A stretch of DNA of 22,026 nucleotides from an uncultured Leucobacter sp. (GTDB lineage: Bacteria > Actinomycetota > Actinomycetes > Actinomycetales > Microbacteriaceae), in assembly GCA_945952575.1 (NCBI GenBank), contig CAMFIY010000005.1:1-22026 (forward strand). Reading direction: 5' to 3'. A program made the translations under genes and the position numbers. The notes below the pieces were generated by a model, which did not search any database, was not told where the DNA came from, and saw only the letters and a program-made list of their open reading frames with translations. Shown one piece after another: positions 14,610 to 22,026 of the stretch (positions are counted from its first letter, which is position 1; every line of letters begins with the position of its first letter).

Positions 14610-15902
14610 GTGAAGACCGCGTCAGCCCTGCCCTCAGCCGTGCTGCACGCGACCACCCGGCCGCTCGACCGCGTGCCCGCGCAGGCGGAGCTGCTCGCCT
14701 ACACGGACCCGCAGAGCCCCCTCGTCTGGATGCGGGGGGATCGCGGCGCCGTCGGCATCGGCGAGGTGCTGCGGCTGGAGTTCCACGGCCCGGACCGCTT
14801 CGCCGCTGCATCCCGCGCCTGGCGGGAGATCGCCGCGGCCGCCGTGATCGACGATCCGGTCCGGCTGCCCGGTTCCGGCCTGATCGCCGCCGGGACCTTC
14901 GCCTTCTCCGCATCGGATCCCGCGCCCAGCGTCCTCGTCGTGCCGCGCATCGTGGTCTCGCGCCACCTGGGTGCGGCGTGGATCACCGAGATCGGCACCG
15001 AGCCGATCGAACGCGACCCCGTGCTGCCCGAGCCGTTCGCCCCGGGGCCCTGGACCGGCCTCGACCTGCCGGTGCGCGAGCCCGATCCGGCCTACCTCGC
15101 CGGCGTTCGCGAGGCGACCTCGCGCATCGAGCGCGGCAGCGCGGAGAAGATCGTCCTCGCGCGCCAGCTGCACAGCAGCATCGGCGCGGACGAGGACCTC
15201 CGTGTGCCGCTGGGGCGCCTCGCTGCGCGCTACGACGACTGCTGGACGTATGCGCTCGACGGCATGATCGGCGCGAGCCCGGAGACCCTCGTGCGCCGCA
15301 CGGACGGCGCGATCTCGGCGCGCGTCCTCGCCGGGACCCGGGGCCGGAAGCCGGGCGACGCCGCCGACGACGAACGCGCGCGCACCGACCTGCTGACCAG
15401 CAGCAAGGAGCAGCACGAGCACGCGTTCGCCGTCCAGAGCGTGATCACCGCGCTCTCGCCGCACGTGCGCGAGCTGCACACGAGCGAGGAGCCGTACGCG
15501 CTCGCCCTGCCCAACGTCTGGCACCTGGCGACCGAGCTCGGCGCGGTGCCGGACGGAGCGGGATCCTCGCTCGAGCTCGTCGCCGCGCTGCAGCCGACCG
15601 CGGCCGTCGCGGGCACGCCGACCTCCGCGGCCGTCGCGGCGATCGCCGAGCTCGAGCCGGCCGGGCGCGGACGCTACGCCGGGCCGAGCGGCTGGATCGA
15701 CGCGGCCGGAGAGGGCGAATGGGTCATCGCGCTGCGCTGCGCGCAGATCGGGCCGGTGGATGCCGCCGACGCGCCGGGATCCGGCCGTCGCCGGCTGACC
15801 GCATACGCCGGCGGCGGGATCGTGGCCGGCAGCGACCCGGAGCGCGAGTTCGGCGAGACCGTCTCGAAGTTCGCGCCGATCGTCGACGCCTTCGCGCCCT
15901 GA
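14610..15902 (+). CDS. menF: Isochorismate synthase
   Basis: 430 residues from GTG 14610. Chorismate-utilising enzyme motifs are KIVLARQ with the catalytic Lys180, GASPETLV (221-228), LAGTRGR (240-246), SSKEQHEHAF (264-273) with Mg-binding Glu, NVWHLATEL (302-310), and GGGIVAGSDPEREFGET (401-417). It converts chorismate to isochorismate, the first step of menaquinone synthesis. The later motif reads LQPTAAVAGTP (327-337), with Gln328 where the family usually has His (LHPT). It is divergent from menG and converges on menD, leaving only 10 bp between their stops. The menD pairing favours menaquinone over siderophore use. Confidence 0.92.
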   Translation: MKTASALPSAVLHATTRPLDRVPAQAELLAYTDPQSPLVWMRGDRGAVGIGEVLRLEFHGPDRFAAASRAWREIAAAAVIDDPVRLPGSGLIAAGTFAFSASDPAPSVLVVPRIVVSRHLGAAWITEIGTEPIERDPVLPEPFAPGPWTGLDLPVREPDPAYLAGVREATSRIERGSAEKIVLARQLHSSIGADEDLRVPLGRLAARYDDCWTYALDGMIGASPETLVRRTDGAISARVLAGTRGRKPGDAADDERARTDLLTSSKEQHEHAFAVQSVITALSPHVRELHTSEEPYALALPNVWHLATELGAVPDGAGSSLELVAALQPTAAVAGTPTSAAVAAIAELEPAGRGRYAGPSGWIDAAGEGEWVIALRCAQIGPVDAADAPGSGRRRLTAYAGGGIVAGSDPEREFGETVSKFAPIVDAFAP

Positions 15903-15912
15903 CCCGCCGGGC

Positions 15913-17736
15913 TCAGCGGGAGAGCGGCACCTCGACCAGCATCGGTCCCGACACCGGGACCGTGAGCAGGCGATCCAGCTCGCCCCGGTTCTCGACGCGC
16001 TCGTAGGCCCAGCCGTAGGCTTCGGCGAGCGAGCGGAGCTGCGCGCGCTGCGGCGTGTACATGACCCGCTCGAAGGCGTCGTGCGGCGCCGTGCCCGCGG
16101 CCTCGAGCGTGTCGAAGATCGTGCCGCCGCCGTCGTTGCCGACGAAGAGCTGGATGCGCGGGCTCGGCTCGGCTTCTGGAAGGAGCAGCGACCCGGCGTC
16201 GTGCAGCAGCGCGAGGTCGCCGAGCAGCACGCGCGTGAGCCCGGCGGCCCGGGCCGGCTCCTCGCTCGCCTGACTCGCCACGGCCACGCCGAGCGCCGTC
16301 GCCACGGTACCGTCGATCCCCGCGAGGCCGCGGTTCGCGCGCACCTCGACGCGGCGCGGCGGCGCGAGCCCGTCGAGCACCCGGACGAGCCGGGAGGCCG
16401 CCAGCACCAGGCGATCGTGCGGCCAGGTGGCGCGCCAGACGGTCTCGACGAGCAGCTCGCGGGTCATCGGCTCCCGAAGCGCCGCGACCTCGGCGCGGGC
16501 ATACGCGCTGCGCTCCTTGTAGCCGACGGCTCGGGCGGCCGCGAGGTCGGGTGCGTGCGCGGTGGATCGCCGCTCGCGCAGACCGCGATCCGCCACCACC
16601 CAGGCGCCGAGCCAGCGCCGCATCCGCGCCGGATCGTGATCTGCGGCCGCACGGGCGGCCCGGAAGACGCGAGCCCGGCCGCTCGGGTCGTAGTGCTCGA
16701 CGCCCTCGCCAGCATAGGGATCGACCACGATCGTCTCGACGTCGGCGCGCTGCAGCAGCGCCGGGACCTGGCGCGTCAGGGTGGGGTGACCGAACACGAT
16801 CGCGCGCTCGATCAGCGCCCCGACCTCCGGGTCGTCGATGAGGCTCGCGTATCCGGCGATCGCCTCGCGGCCGAAGCGGGATCCGCTGACCACCTCGGCG
16901 AGCAGCGGCAGGCCGGCGGTCCGGGCGAACTCCTCGGCCTCGATGCCGGCGCCCTCGCCCGCGATGACAACGGCGAGGGCGTCGTCATCGTGGGTGTAGG
17001 TGTCGGAATCATCATCGCCGGGAAGGTAGGTGACGTATCCCTCCTCAACGGGCCAACCGGCAGGAGTGAACCGACTGGCGGCGCGCTCCGCCGCATCTCT
17101 GAAGGCCGCCTCCAAGCTCTCGGCCGGCATCGTCTGCCCCGACAGCGGCTCGCGGAAGGCGAGGTTCAGCTGCACCGGGCCCGGCGGACCGGCGAGGCCG
17201 GTCTCGACGGATCCGGCGCGGCCCAGAGCCGTCGTCAGGGCTCGCGCGGCGAGGGTCCACGGATCCAGCGACCTCGGCGGCGGTTCGCCTTCGCCGCCCG
17301 CGAACGCCGCGTCGACATCGACGTCGAGCGCGAGCCGCGCGATCCCGTCGAAGATCCCCGCCTGCCGCGTCGTCTGGTTGCTCCGGATCCCGCGCAGCTC
17401 GAGGGGACGGTCCGCGGTGAGCAGCAGCATCGGGACGCGGGCCTCGTGGGCCTCGAGAACAGCCGGCAGCAGATTGGCGACGGCGGTGCCGCTCGTCACG
17501 ATCACGGGTGCGGGCATCCCCGTTTCACGTGCAACACCGAGTGCGAAGAACCCGGCGGAGCGCTCATCCGTGCGCACGTGCAGGCGGATCGCCCCCGCGC
17601 GCTCGGCCTCGGCCGCCGCCAGCGCGAGCGCCTGCGACCGGGATCCCGGGCACACGACCGCATCGCGTACCCCCGACTCGATCAGCGCCGCGAGCAGCTG
17701 GACGGCGAACGCCGAGGAGCGGGAAGGCGCGCTCAA
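15913..17736 (-). CDS. menD: 2-succinyl-5-enolpyruvyl-6-hydroxy-3-cyclohexene-1-carboxylate synthase
   Basis: 607 residues, a full-length thiamine-diphosphate enzyme. The N-terminal substrate/PYR domain shows CPGSRSQAL (29-37) and Glu58 in RTDERSAGF, the residue that activates the cofactor; TADRP and NQTTRQ follow. The C-terminal PP domain has GDLALLHDAGS (506-516) and NDGGGTIF (534-541), which bind Mg-diphosphate. It joins isochorismate and 2-oxoglutarate. A short acidic low-complexity stretch (239-252) looks like a surface loop. The start codon is TTG at 17736, overlapping the preceding stop as TTGA, so translation depends on coupling to the upstream gene. Confidence 0.94.
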   Translation of the reverse strand: MSAPSRSSAFAVQLLAALIESGVRDAVVCPGSRSQALALAAAEAERAGAIRLHVRTDERSAGFFALGVARETGMPAPVIVTSGTAVANLLPAVLEAHEARVPMLLLTADRPLELRGIRSNQTTRQAGIFDGIARLALDVDVDAAFAGGEGEPPPRSLDPWTLAARALTTALGRAGSVETGLAGPPGPVQLNLAFREPLSGQTMPAESLEAAFRDAAERAASRFTPAGWPVEEGYVTYLPGDDDSDTYTHDDDALAVVIAGEGAGIEAEEFARTAGLPLLAEVVSGSRFGREAIAGYASLIDDPEVGALIERAIVFGHPTLTRQVPALLQRADVETIVVDPYAGEGVEHYDPSGRARVFRAARAAADHDPARMRRWLGAWVVADRGLRERRSTAHAPDLAAARAVGYKERSAYARAEVAALREPMTRELLVETVWRATWPHDRLVLAASRLVRVLDGLAPPRRVEVRANRGLAGIDGTVATALGVAVASQASEEPARAAGLTRVLLGDLALLHDAGSLLLPEAEPSPRIQLFVGNDGGGTIFDTLEAAGTAPHDAFERVMYTPQRAQLRSLAEAYGWAYERVENRGELDRLLTVPVSGPMLVEVPLSR

Positions 17737-18122
17737 CGCGGATCCGACGAGGCGTCCGGGGAGCTGGGGGCCTCGCCCTCCTCCCCCGGGAACTTCTCGT
17801 CATCCAGCTCGCGCAGCCGCTCCTCGAGCTCGCGCATGTGCGCGTCGAGCTCGTCGTTCGAGAGCCGGGTGCCGTTGAAGCGCGGGTCGTCGTCGGGCGC
17901 CCGCACGGCCTGCTGAGCAGCGAGGCGGCCGCGATCCTTCCCGATGAAGAACCACAGTGCGGCTCCGACCACGGGCAGCAGGACGATGAGCACGACCCAG
18001 ACGGGCTTCGACACGCCCCGCGCACGGGCGGAGTCGGTCATCGCCGCATCCACGAGCCCGTACAGGGTGAATGCGACACCGACGACGATGCCGATGATCA
18101 CGAGCCGAACCATACCCCACAT
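17733..18122 (-). CDS. Small PLDc_N-type membrane protein
   Basis: 129 residues from ATG 18122 (ATG 18113 is also possible). Two membrane segments, about 5-25 and 41-60, flank DAAMTDSARARGVSKPVW; the second ends GAALWFFIGKDRGR. This is the phospholipase-D N-terminal (PLDc_N) two-helix module found alone in many actinobacteria, with no catalytic HKD motif. The rest is a charged tail (MRELEERLRELDDEK) that could form a short coiled coil. It is upstream of and coupled to menD, so it may help quinone enzymes at the membrane, but no function is known to me. Confidence 0.82.
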   Translation of the reverse strand: MWGMVRLVIIGIVVGVAFTLYGLVDAAMTDSARARGVSKPVWVVLIVLLPVVGAALWFFIGKDRGRLAAQQAVRAPDDDPRFNGTRLSNDELDAHMRELEERLRELDDEKFPGEEGEAPSSPDASSDPR

Positions 18123-18136
18123 GCTAGCGGCGGCAC

Positions 18137-18167
18137 CTGATAGGGAGCCGCCCGGAGGTTCCGTCAA
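18137..18167 (-). promoter_or_regulatory. Candidate promoter of the PLDc_N-menD unit
   Basis: On the minus strand, TTGACG (18162-18167) and TATCAG (18137-18142) are 19 bp apart, upstream of ATG 18122. The -35 is good; the spacing is long and the -10 imperfect. Confidence 0.35.
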
Positions 18168-18179
18168 GGCCGTCTGGGT

Positions 18180-18185
18180 AAACTC
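18180..18185 (+). promoter_or_regulatory. Candidate -10 box of the DUF4229-like gene (leaderless)
   Basis: TAAACT ends five bases before GTG 18191, and no purine-rich ribosome site precedes the codon. This is the pattern of leaderless actinobacterial genes. Confidence 0.5.
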
Positions 18186-18190
18186 GCCTC

Positions 18191-18535
18191 GTGAATACCC
18201 GGACCGCCTGGATCGTCTACTCCCTGCTGCGACTCGCCTTCTTCGCGGTGCCGTTCGCGGCGCTCATGCTGCTGCTCTCCCTGGGCGGTTTCCCGCAGTG
18301 GATCGCCGCACTGGTGGCGGGAGTGGTCTCGGCACTCATCGCTGTGTCCCTCTCGGTGATCTTTCTCGCGAAGCCGAGGGAGGCCGCCGCAGAGAGCATC
18401 TACGAGTGGCGCAATCGAGCGCGGAGCTCCGACGACGTCGCCGAGGACGACGCCGTCGACGCCCAGGCGGACGTGCAGCAGGCGGAGGTCCGGCGGACCG
18501 ACGCGCGGCGGACCGACGCGCCGGAGGATGAGTGA
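18191..18535 (+). CDS. Small DUF4229-like membrane protein
   Basis: 114 residues from GTG 18191. Two hydrophobic helices (about 8-31 and 35-59) are followed by LAKPREAAAESIYEWRNRARSS, a layout I associate with the DUF4229 family of actinobacteria, often near menaquinone genes. The tail is acidic with basic repeats (RRTDARRTDA), encoded by a 15-bp tandem duplication. Function unknown. It is divergent from the PLDc_N-menD unit and convergent with the ABC exporter genes. Confidence 0.78.
   Translation: MNTRTAWIVYSLLRLAFFAVPFAALMLLLSLGGFPQWIAALVAGVVSALIAVSLSVIFLAKPREAAAESIYEWRNRARSSDDVAEDDAVDAQADVQQAEVRRTDARRTDAPEDE
18491..18520. repeat. Perfect 15-bp tandem duplication in the DUF4229-like gene
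   Basis: CGGCGGACCGACGCG occurs twice head to tail and adds RRTDA twice to the protein's C-terminus. The in-frame length suggests recent, tolerated expansion. Confidence 0.9.
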
Positions 18536-18613
18536 CGGTTGCTCAGGGTCGCCTGACAGGGGTGTCGCGTCGAGAGCTGCGCCGCGGCCGGACAGGTTTC
18601 TCGGACGGACCAG

Positions 18614-20437
18614 TCAGGAGAGCGATGCCATCCAGGCGGCGTGGAGCGCCGCGAACCGGCCCTCCCCCGCGATCAGCACGTCGGGCGCGTCGTCCTCGAC
18701 GATGCGTCCGTGCTCCATGACCAGCACCCGATCCGCGATCGCCACCGTCGACAGGCGGTGTGCGATGATGATCGCCGTCCGATCCGCGAGCAGTCGCTGC
18801 AGGGCGTCCTGCACCAGACGCTCGCTCGGCAGATCGAGCGAGGCCGTCGCCTCGTCGAGGATCAGCACCGCCGGATCGGCGAGGAACGCGCGCGCGAAGG
18901 AGATCAGCTGCCGCTGGCCGGCCGAGACCCGCCCGCCGCGCTTGTTCACATCGGTGTCGTAGCCGTCGGGCAGCGCCTCGATGAAGACGTCCGCCCCGAC
19001 CGCCCGCGCGGCCGCGCGGATCTCCTCATCGCTCGCGTCCGGCTTGCCGAGCGCGATGTTCTCGGCCACGGTTCCGCTGAAGAGGTACGCCTCCTGCGTC
19101 ACCATGACCACCGCGCGGCGGAAGTCGCCCGGATCGATCGAACGCAGATCCACGCCGTCGAGCGCGACCGAGCCCCTCACGGGATCGTAGAAGCGCGCGA
19201 CCAGCTTCGCGAGCGTCGATTTGCCTGCGCCCGTGGTGCCGACGAGTGCGATCGTCTGCCCGGCCGGGATGGTCAGCTCGCAATCGCTCAGGATGATCCG
19301 GCCCGCGGCGCCGCCGTACCCGAAGTCGACGTGGCCGAAATGCAGCTCGCCGCGCGCGACGGGCATCGGGACCGGAGCGGTCGGATCCGGCACCGTGGGC
19401 CGCTCCTCGAGCACGCCGGACACCTTCTCGAGCGCCGCCACCGCGGACTGGTACGAGTTCAGGAACATCGCCACGTCCTCGAGCGGGCCGAAGAAGTTGC
19501 GCACGTAGAGCACCGCGGCGAGCAGCACGCCGATCTCGATCCCGCCGCCGCTGACGCGCAGGGCGCCCCAGAGCAGCACGACCGCGATGGTCACGTTGCC
19601 GATCAGGATCAGGCCCGGATCGAGCACGCCGAAGAGGTTGATCACCTTGAGATTCGCCCAGCGGTATTCCGTGGAGACCTGCCCGAAGGAGCGATCGTTC
19701 CGCTGCTCACGGCGGAACGCCTGCACCGCGCGGATGCCGGTCATCGTCTCGACGAACTGCACGATCAGGCGCGCGCTGACCACGCGGGTCGCGCGGAAGC
19801 CCTTCTGCGACTCGATCACGAACCACCACATGAGCAGGCCGAGCGGCACGCCCATGCCGACGAGCACGAGCCCGCTGCGCCAGTCGATCAGGAACAGCGC
19901 GACGAGCGTGAACGTGCCGAGCAGGATCGCGTCGATCAGCTCACTGAGGCTGCCCGAGAGCAGCTCCTGGATCGACTCGAGATCACTCGTCTGGCGCGAG
20001 ATGATGCGGCCCGAGGTGTAGCCCTCGTGGAACTCGAGGCTCAACCGCTGCGTGTGGCGGAAGATCCGCGTCCGCAGCTCGATCATCACCGACTGGGTCA
20101 GCCGTGCGATCAGCACGACGTACCAGCCGACGAGGCCGGCGCCGCCGACGCTGAGCGCGAGGAACAGGACCGTGGTGCCGATCGCCGGCAGCCAGTCGCC
20201 CTGTTCGACGGCACGGGGCAGCGCCACGTCGATGCCGTAGGCGATGAGCGAGGGGCCGACGGCACGCAGCACCGCCGACGCGATGACCACCACCGCGGTG
20301 AGCAGGATGAGGCGGCGGAACGGCTTCAGGATCGAGCCGAGCAGTCGGATCGATCTCCGTCTGATCGCACGGCTCTCCTCGCGACTGTAGTTCTCGCGGT
20401 CCTCGCCGCGCGTGCCCTGCACGCTTTCGGGGCTCAT
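18614..20437 (-). CDS. ABC exporter half-transporter, catalytic-site Glu present, atypical signature
   Basis: 607 residues: an N-terminal membrane domain of six predicted helices (about 40-320) and an ATPase domain. Walker A is GTTGAGKST (400-408), Walker B VLILDEATASLD with Glu529 intact, and the H-loop His560. The signature motif is VSAGQRQ (504-510) instead of LSGGQ. It overlaps the upstream half-transporter by four bases (ATGA) behind a strong GGAGGTGA site. Together they form a heterodimeric type IV exporter for lipids, peptides or drugs; the substrate cannot be told. Its altered signature would face the partner's Walker B Asp in the degenerate ATP site. Confidence 0.93.
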   Translation of the reverse strand: MSPESVQGTRGEDRENYSREESRAIRRRSIRLLGSILKPFRRLILLTAVVVIASAVLRAVGPSLIAYGIDVALPRAVEQGDWLPAIGTTVLFLALSVGGAGLVGWYVVLIARLTQSVMIELRTRIFRHTQRLSLEFHEGYTSGRIISRQTSDLESIQELLSGSLSELIDAILLGTFTLVALFLIDWRSGLVLVGMGVPLGLLMWWFVIESQKGFRATRVVSARLIVQFVETMTGIRAVQAFRREQRNDRSFGQVSTEYRWANLKVINLFGVLDPGLILIGNVTIAVVLLWGALRVSGGGIEIGVLLAAVLYVRNFFGPLEDVAMFLNSYQSAVAALEKVSGVLEERPTVPDPTAPVPMPVARGELHFGHVDFGYGGAAGRIILSDCELTIPAGQTIALVGTTGAGKSTLAKLVARFYDPVRGSVALDGVDLRSIDPGDFRRAVVMVTQEAYLFSGTVAENIALGKPDASDEEIRAAARAVGADVFIEALPDGYDTDVNKRGGRVSAGQRQLISFARAFLADPAVLILDEATASLDLPSERLVQDALQRLLADRTAIIIAHRLSTVAIADRVLVMEHGRIVEDDAPDVLIAGEGRFAALHAAWMASLS

Positions 20438-22026
20438 CGTGTCACCTCCGTCCCGTTCTCATCGTCTCGCTCGTCATCGCTCGCCTCTTGCCCGGCCTCG
20501 AGGCTGGAGATGAGGAAGCGGTAGTGCTCGTTGGTGCGCAGCAGCTCGCTGTGCGTGCCGATCGCGATCACGCGACCGCCGCGCATCACCGCGACGCGAT
20601 CCGCCATCGACACGGTCGACGGCCGGTGCGCCACGATCAGCGCGGTCGTGCCCTCGAGCACCCGGCGCAGCGCCGCCTCGACGAGCGCCTCCGTGTCGAC
20701 GTCGAGGGCCGAGAGCGGGTCGTCGAGCACGAGCACATCCGGGCCGGCGGCGACCACACGCGCCAGCGCGAGGCGCTGACGCTGACCGCCCGAGAGGCTC
20801 AGCCCCTCCTCGCCGACCTCCGTGTCGACACCCTCCGGCAGCTCGTAGGCGAAGTCGGCCTGCGCCACCTCGAGCGCCTCGTGCAGCACGGCCTCGGCCT
20901 CCGGGCTCATCGGGTCGAGCTCGTCGCGGCCGAGCAGCACGTTCTCGCGCACGCTGGCCGAGAAGAGGATGGGCTCCTCGAACGCCACGCCGATCCGACG
21001 GCGCAACTCCTCGAGCCGCAGCTCCCGCACATCGACGCCGTCGAGCTCGATCGAACCGGCCGTCACGTCGTAGAGCCGCGTCGGCAGCGCGGTCAGCGTC
21101 GTCTTGCCGCTGCCCGTCGCACCGACGATCGCCATCGTCTCGCCCGGCCGCAGCGCGAGATCGAGCCCGTCGACCAGGTCGCGCTCGTCCGGCCCCGCAT
21201 CGGGGTAGCGGAAGTGCACGCCGCGGAACACCAGTTCGCCCTTCGCCGACTCGATCGTGCGCGGCGAAGCGGGATCCTGGATGGTGACCTCGGCGTCGAA
21301 CACCTCGAAGACGCGATCCGTCGCCGTGCGGGCGTCGATCAGGAACGAGAACAGGAAGCCGAGCGAGTTCATCGGCCACTGCAGGGCCGCCGCCATCGCG
21401 AAGAACGCGAACAGCTCGCCCACGGTGAGCGCCTTCATGCTCGCGAGCACGATGCCGGTGAGCAGGCACAGCCCGATCGCCAGCATCGGCACCGCGTCGT
21501 AGGCGAACCAGATCGTGCCGACCTCGCGCGCCTTGCGCAGCTCGGTCTCGCGCAGCCCCTCGGCCTGGCGACGGAACTTGCTGAGGGCGTGACCGCCGCG
21601 ACCGAACGCCTTGAGCACGCGGATCCCGTGCACGCTCTCCTCGACCGCGGTCGCGAGATCACCGCTCTGATCCTGGCTCTTGCGCGTCAGCGAGCCGTAG
21701 CGCTGCTCGAAGCGATAGCCCACGTACCACATCGGGAGCGAGCAGACGAGGAACACCGTGCCGAGCGCCCAGTGCCACCGGAAGAGCAGGCCGACCCCGA
21801 TCACGATCGTGAGCATGTTGACCAGCAGCATGATGCCGCCGAAGGCGAGCCAGCGACGGATCAGGCCGATGTCCTGCATCATGCGGCTGAGCAGCTGGCC
21901 CGACTGCCAGCGATCGTGGAAGGCCACCGGCAGGCGCTGCAGGCGCTCGTAGAACGTCTGCCGCACCGTGTACTCGACCTCGGTGGCCGGACGCAGGACG
22001 AGCACTCGGCGGAGGTAGACGAACAG
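20434..22026 (-). CDS. ABC exporter half-transporter, degenerate Walker B; N-terminus beyond right edge
   Basis: 530 residues are visible. The reading frame is open to the edge, and a Met at 22005 lies within the membrane domain, so it is not the true start; the first helices are missing. The ATPase domain has Walker A GATGSGKTT, a perfect signature LSGGQRQR, and the H-loop His in IVAHRP. Walker B reads VLVLDDPLSALD: Asp replaces the catalytic Glu. That substitution is characteristic of the non-hydrolysing site in heterodimeric exporters. The acidic C-terminus (ASDDERDDENG) precedes the coupled start of the partner gene. Confidence 0.92.
   Translation of the reverse strand: MFVYLRRVLVLRPATEVEYTVRQTFYERLQRLPVAFHDRWQSGQLLSRMMQDIGLIRRWLAFGGIMLLVNMLTIVIGVGLLFRWHWALGTVFLVCSLPMWYVGYRFEQRYGSLTRKSQDQSGDLATAVEESVHGIRVLKAFGRGGHALSKFRRQAEGLRETELRKAREVGTIWFAYDAVPMLAIGLCLLTGIVLASMKALTVGELFAFFAMAAALQWPMNSLGFLFSFLIDARTATDRVFEVFDAEVTIQDPASPRTIESAKGELVFRGVHFRYPDAGPDERDLVDGLDLALRPGETMAIVGATGSGKTTLTALPTRLYDVTAGSIELDGVDVRELRLEELRRRIGVAFEEPILFSASVRENVLLGRDELDPMSPEAEAVLHEALEVAQADFAYELPEGVDTEVGEEGLSLSGGQRQRLALARVVAAGPDVLVLDDPLSALDVDTEALVEAALRRVLEGTTALIVAHRPSTVSMADRVAVMRGGRVIAIGTHSELLRTNEHYRFLISSLEAGQEASDDERDDENGTEVTR

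Noticed and set aside
16081..17916. 611-codon plus-strand open frame opposite menD
   Set aside because: Shadow of MenD, whose ThDP motifs are intact on the minus strand.
18641..20524. 627-codon plus-strand open frame opposite the ABC exporter
   Set aside because: Antisense shadow of a well-conserved ATPase; composition is biased and no motif is present.

Overview
The window is high-GC DNA with tightly packed genes. Stop/start pairs overlap (TGATG, ATGA, TTGA), some starts are GTG or TTG, and some genes look leaderless. It also carries a menaquinone pathway and an FprA-type ferredoxin reductase. This points to an actinobacterium, most likely of the Microbacteriaceae; that placement is inference from gene content and style. 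No rRNA, tRNA, insertion sequence, prophage or CRISPR array was seen.

Region 1 (1-10931) is a hydroxyproline (Hyp) catabolism island. A minus-strand run starts near 8790. It encodes a substrate-binding protein, a permease and an ATPase, then a GC-rich stem-loop. Next come an FAD-dependent D-amino-acid/D-Hyp oxidoreductase, a DapA-family lyase, a proline-racemase-superfamily epimerase, two coupled short-chain dehydrogenases, and an aldehyde dehydrogenase cut by the left edge. Together these can import trans-4-hydroxy-L-proline, epimerise it, oxidise it, deaminate it to 2-oxoglutarate semialdehyde and oxidise that to 2-oxoglutarate. A GntR/FCD regulator (8989-9714) and a divergent DpkA-type Δ1-pyrroline-2-carboxylate reductase (9870-10931) complete the island. 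The reductase suggests a second branch from 3-hydroxyproline to proline. The epimerase has a Ser/Cys catalytic pair, which would fit that dual role. The element ACAATCTGAC recurs upstream of the transporter, gntR and reductase genes and is a good candidate operator.

Region 2 (11019-18122) is a menaquinone block. A minus-strand set menG, polyprenyl diphosphate synthase and FprA-like reductase is divergent from menF on the plus strand. menF converges on menD, which is coupled to a small PLDc_N-type membrane protein. MenG carries an unusual C-terminal Lys/Ala/Pro tail of about 99 residues, like histone H1.

Region 3 (18191-22026) holds a small DUF4229-like membrane protein on the plus strand, then two coupled minus-strand half-transporters. 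These form a heterodimeric ABC exporter whose sequence motifs indicate one degenerate ATP site. The upstream half runs off the right edge.

No wholly unknown multi-gene system is evident. The most unusual items are the dual-branch Hyp island with two unassigned dehydrogenases, its shared operator elements, and the histone-like tail on MenG.
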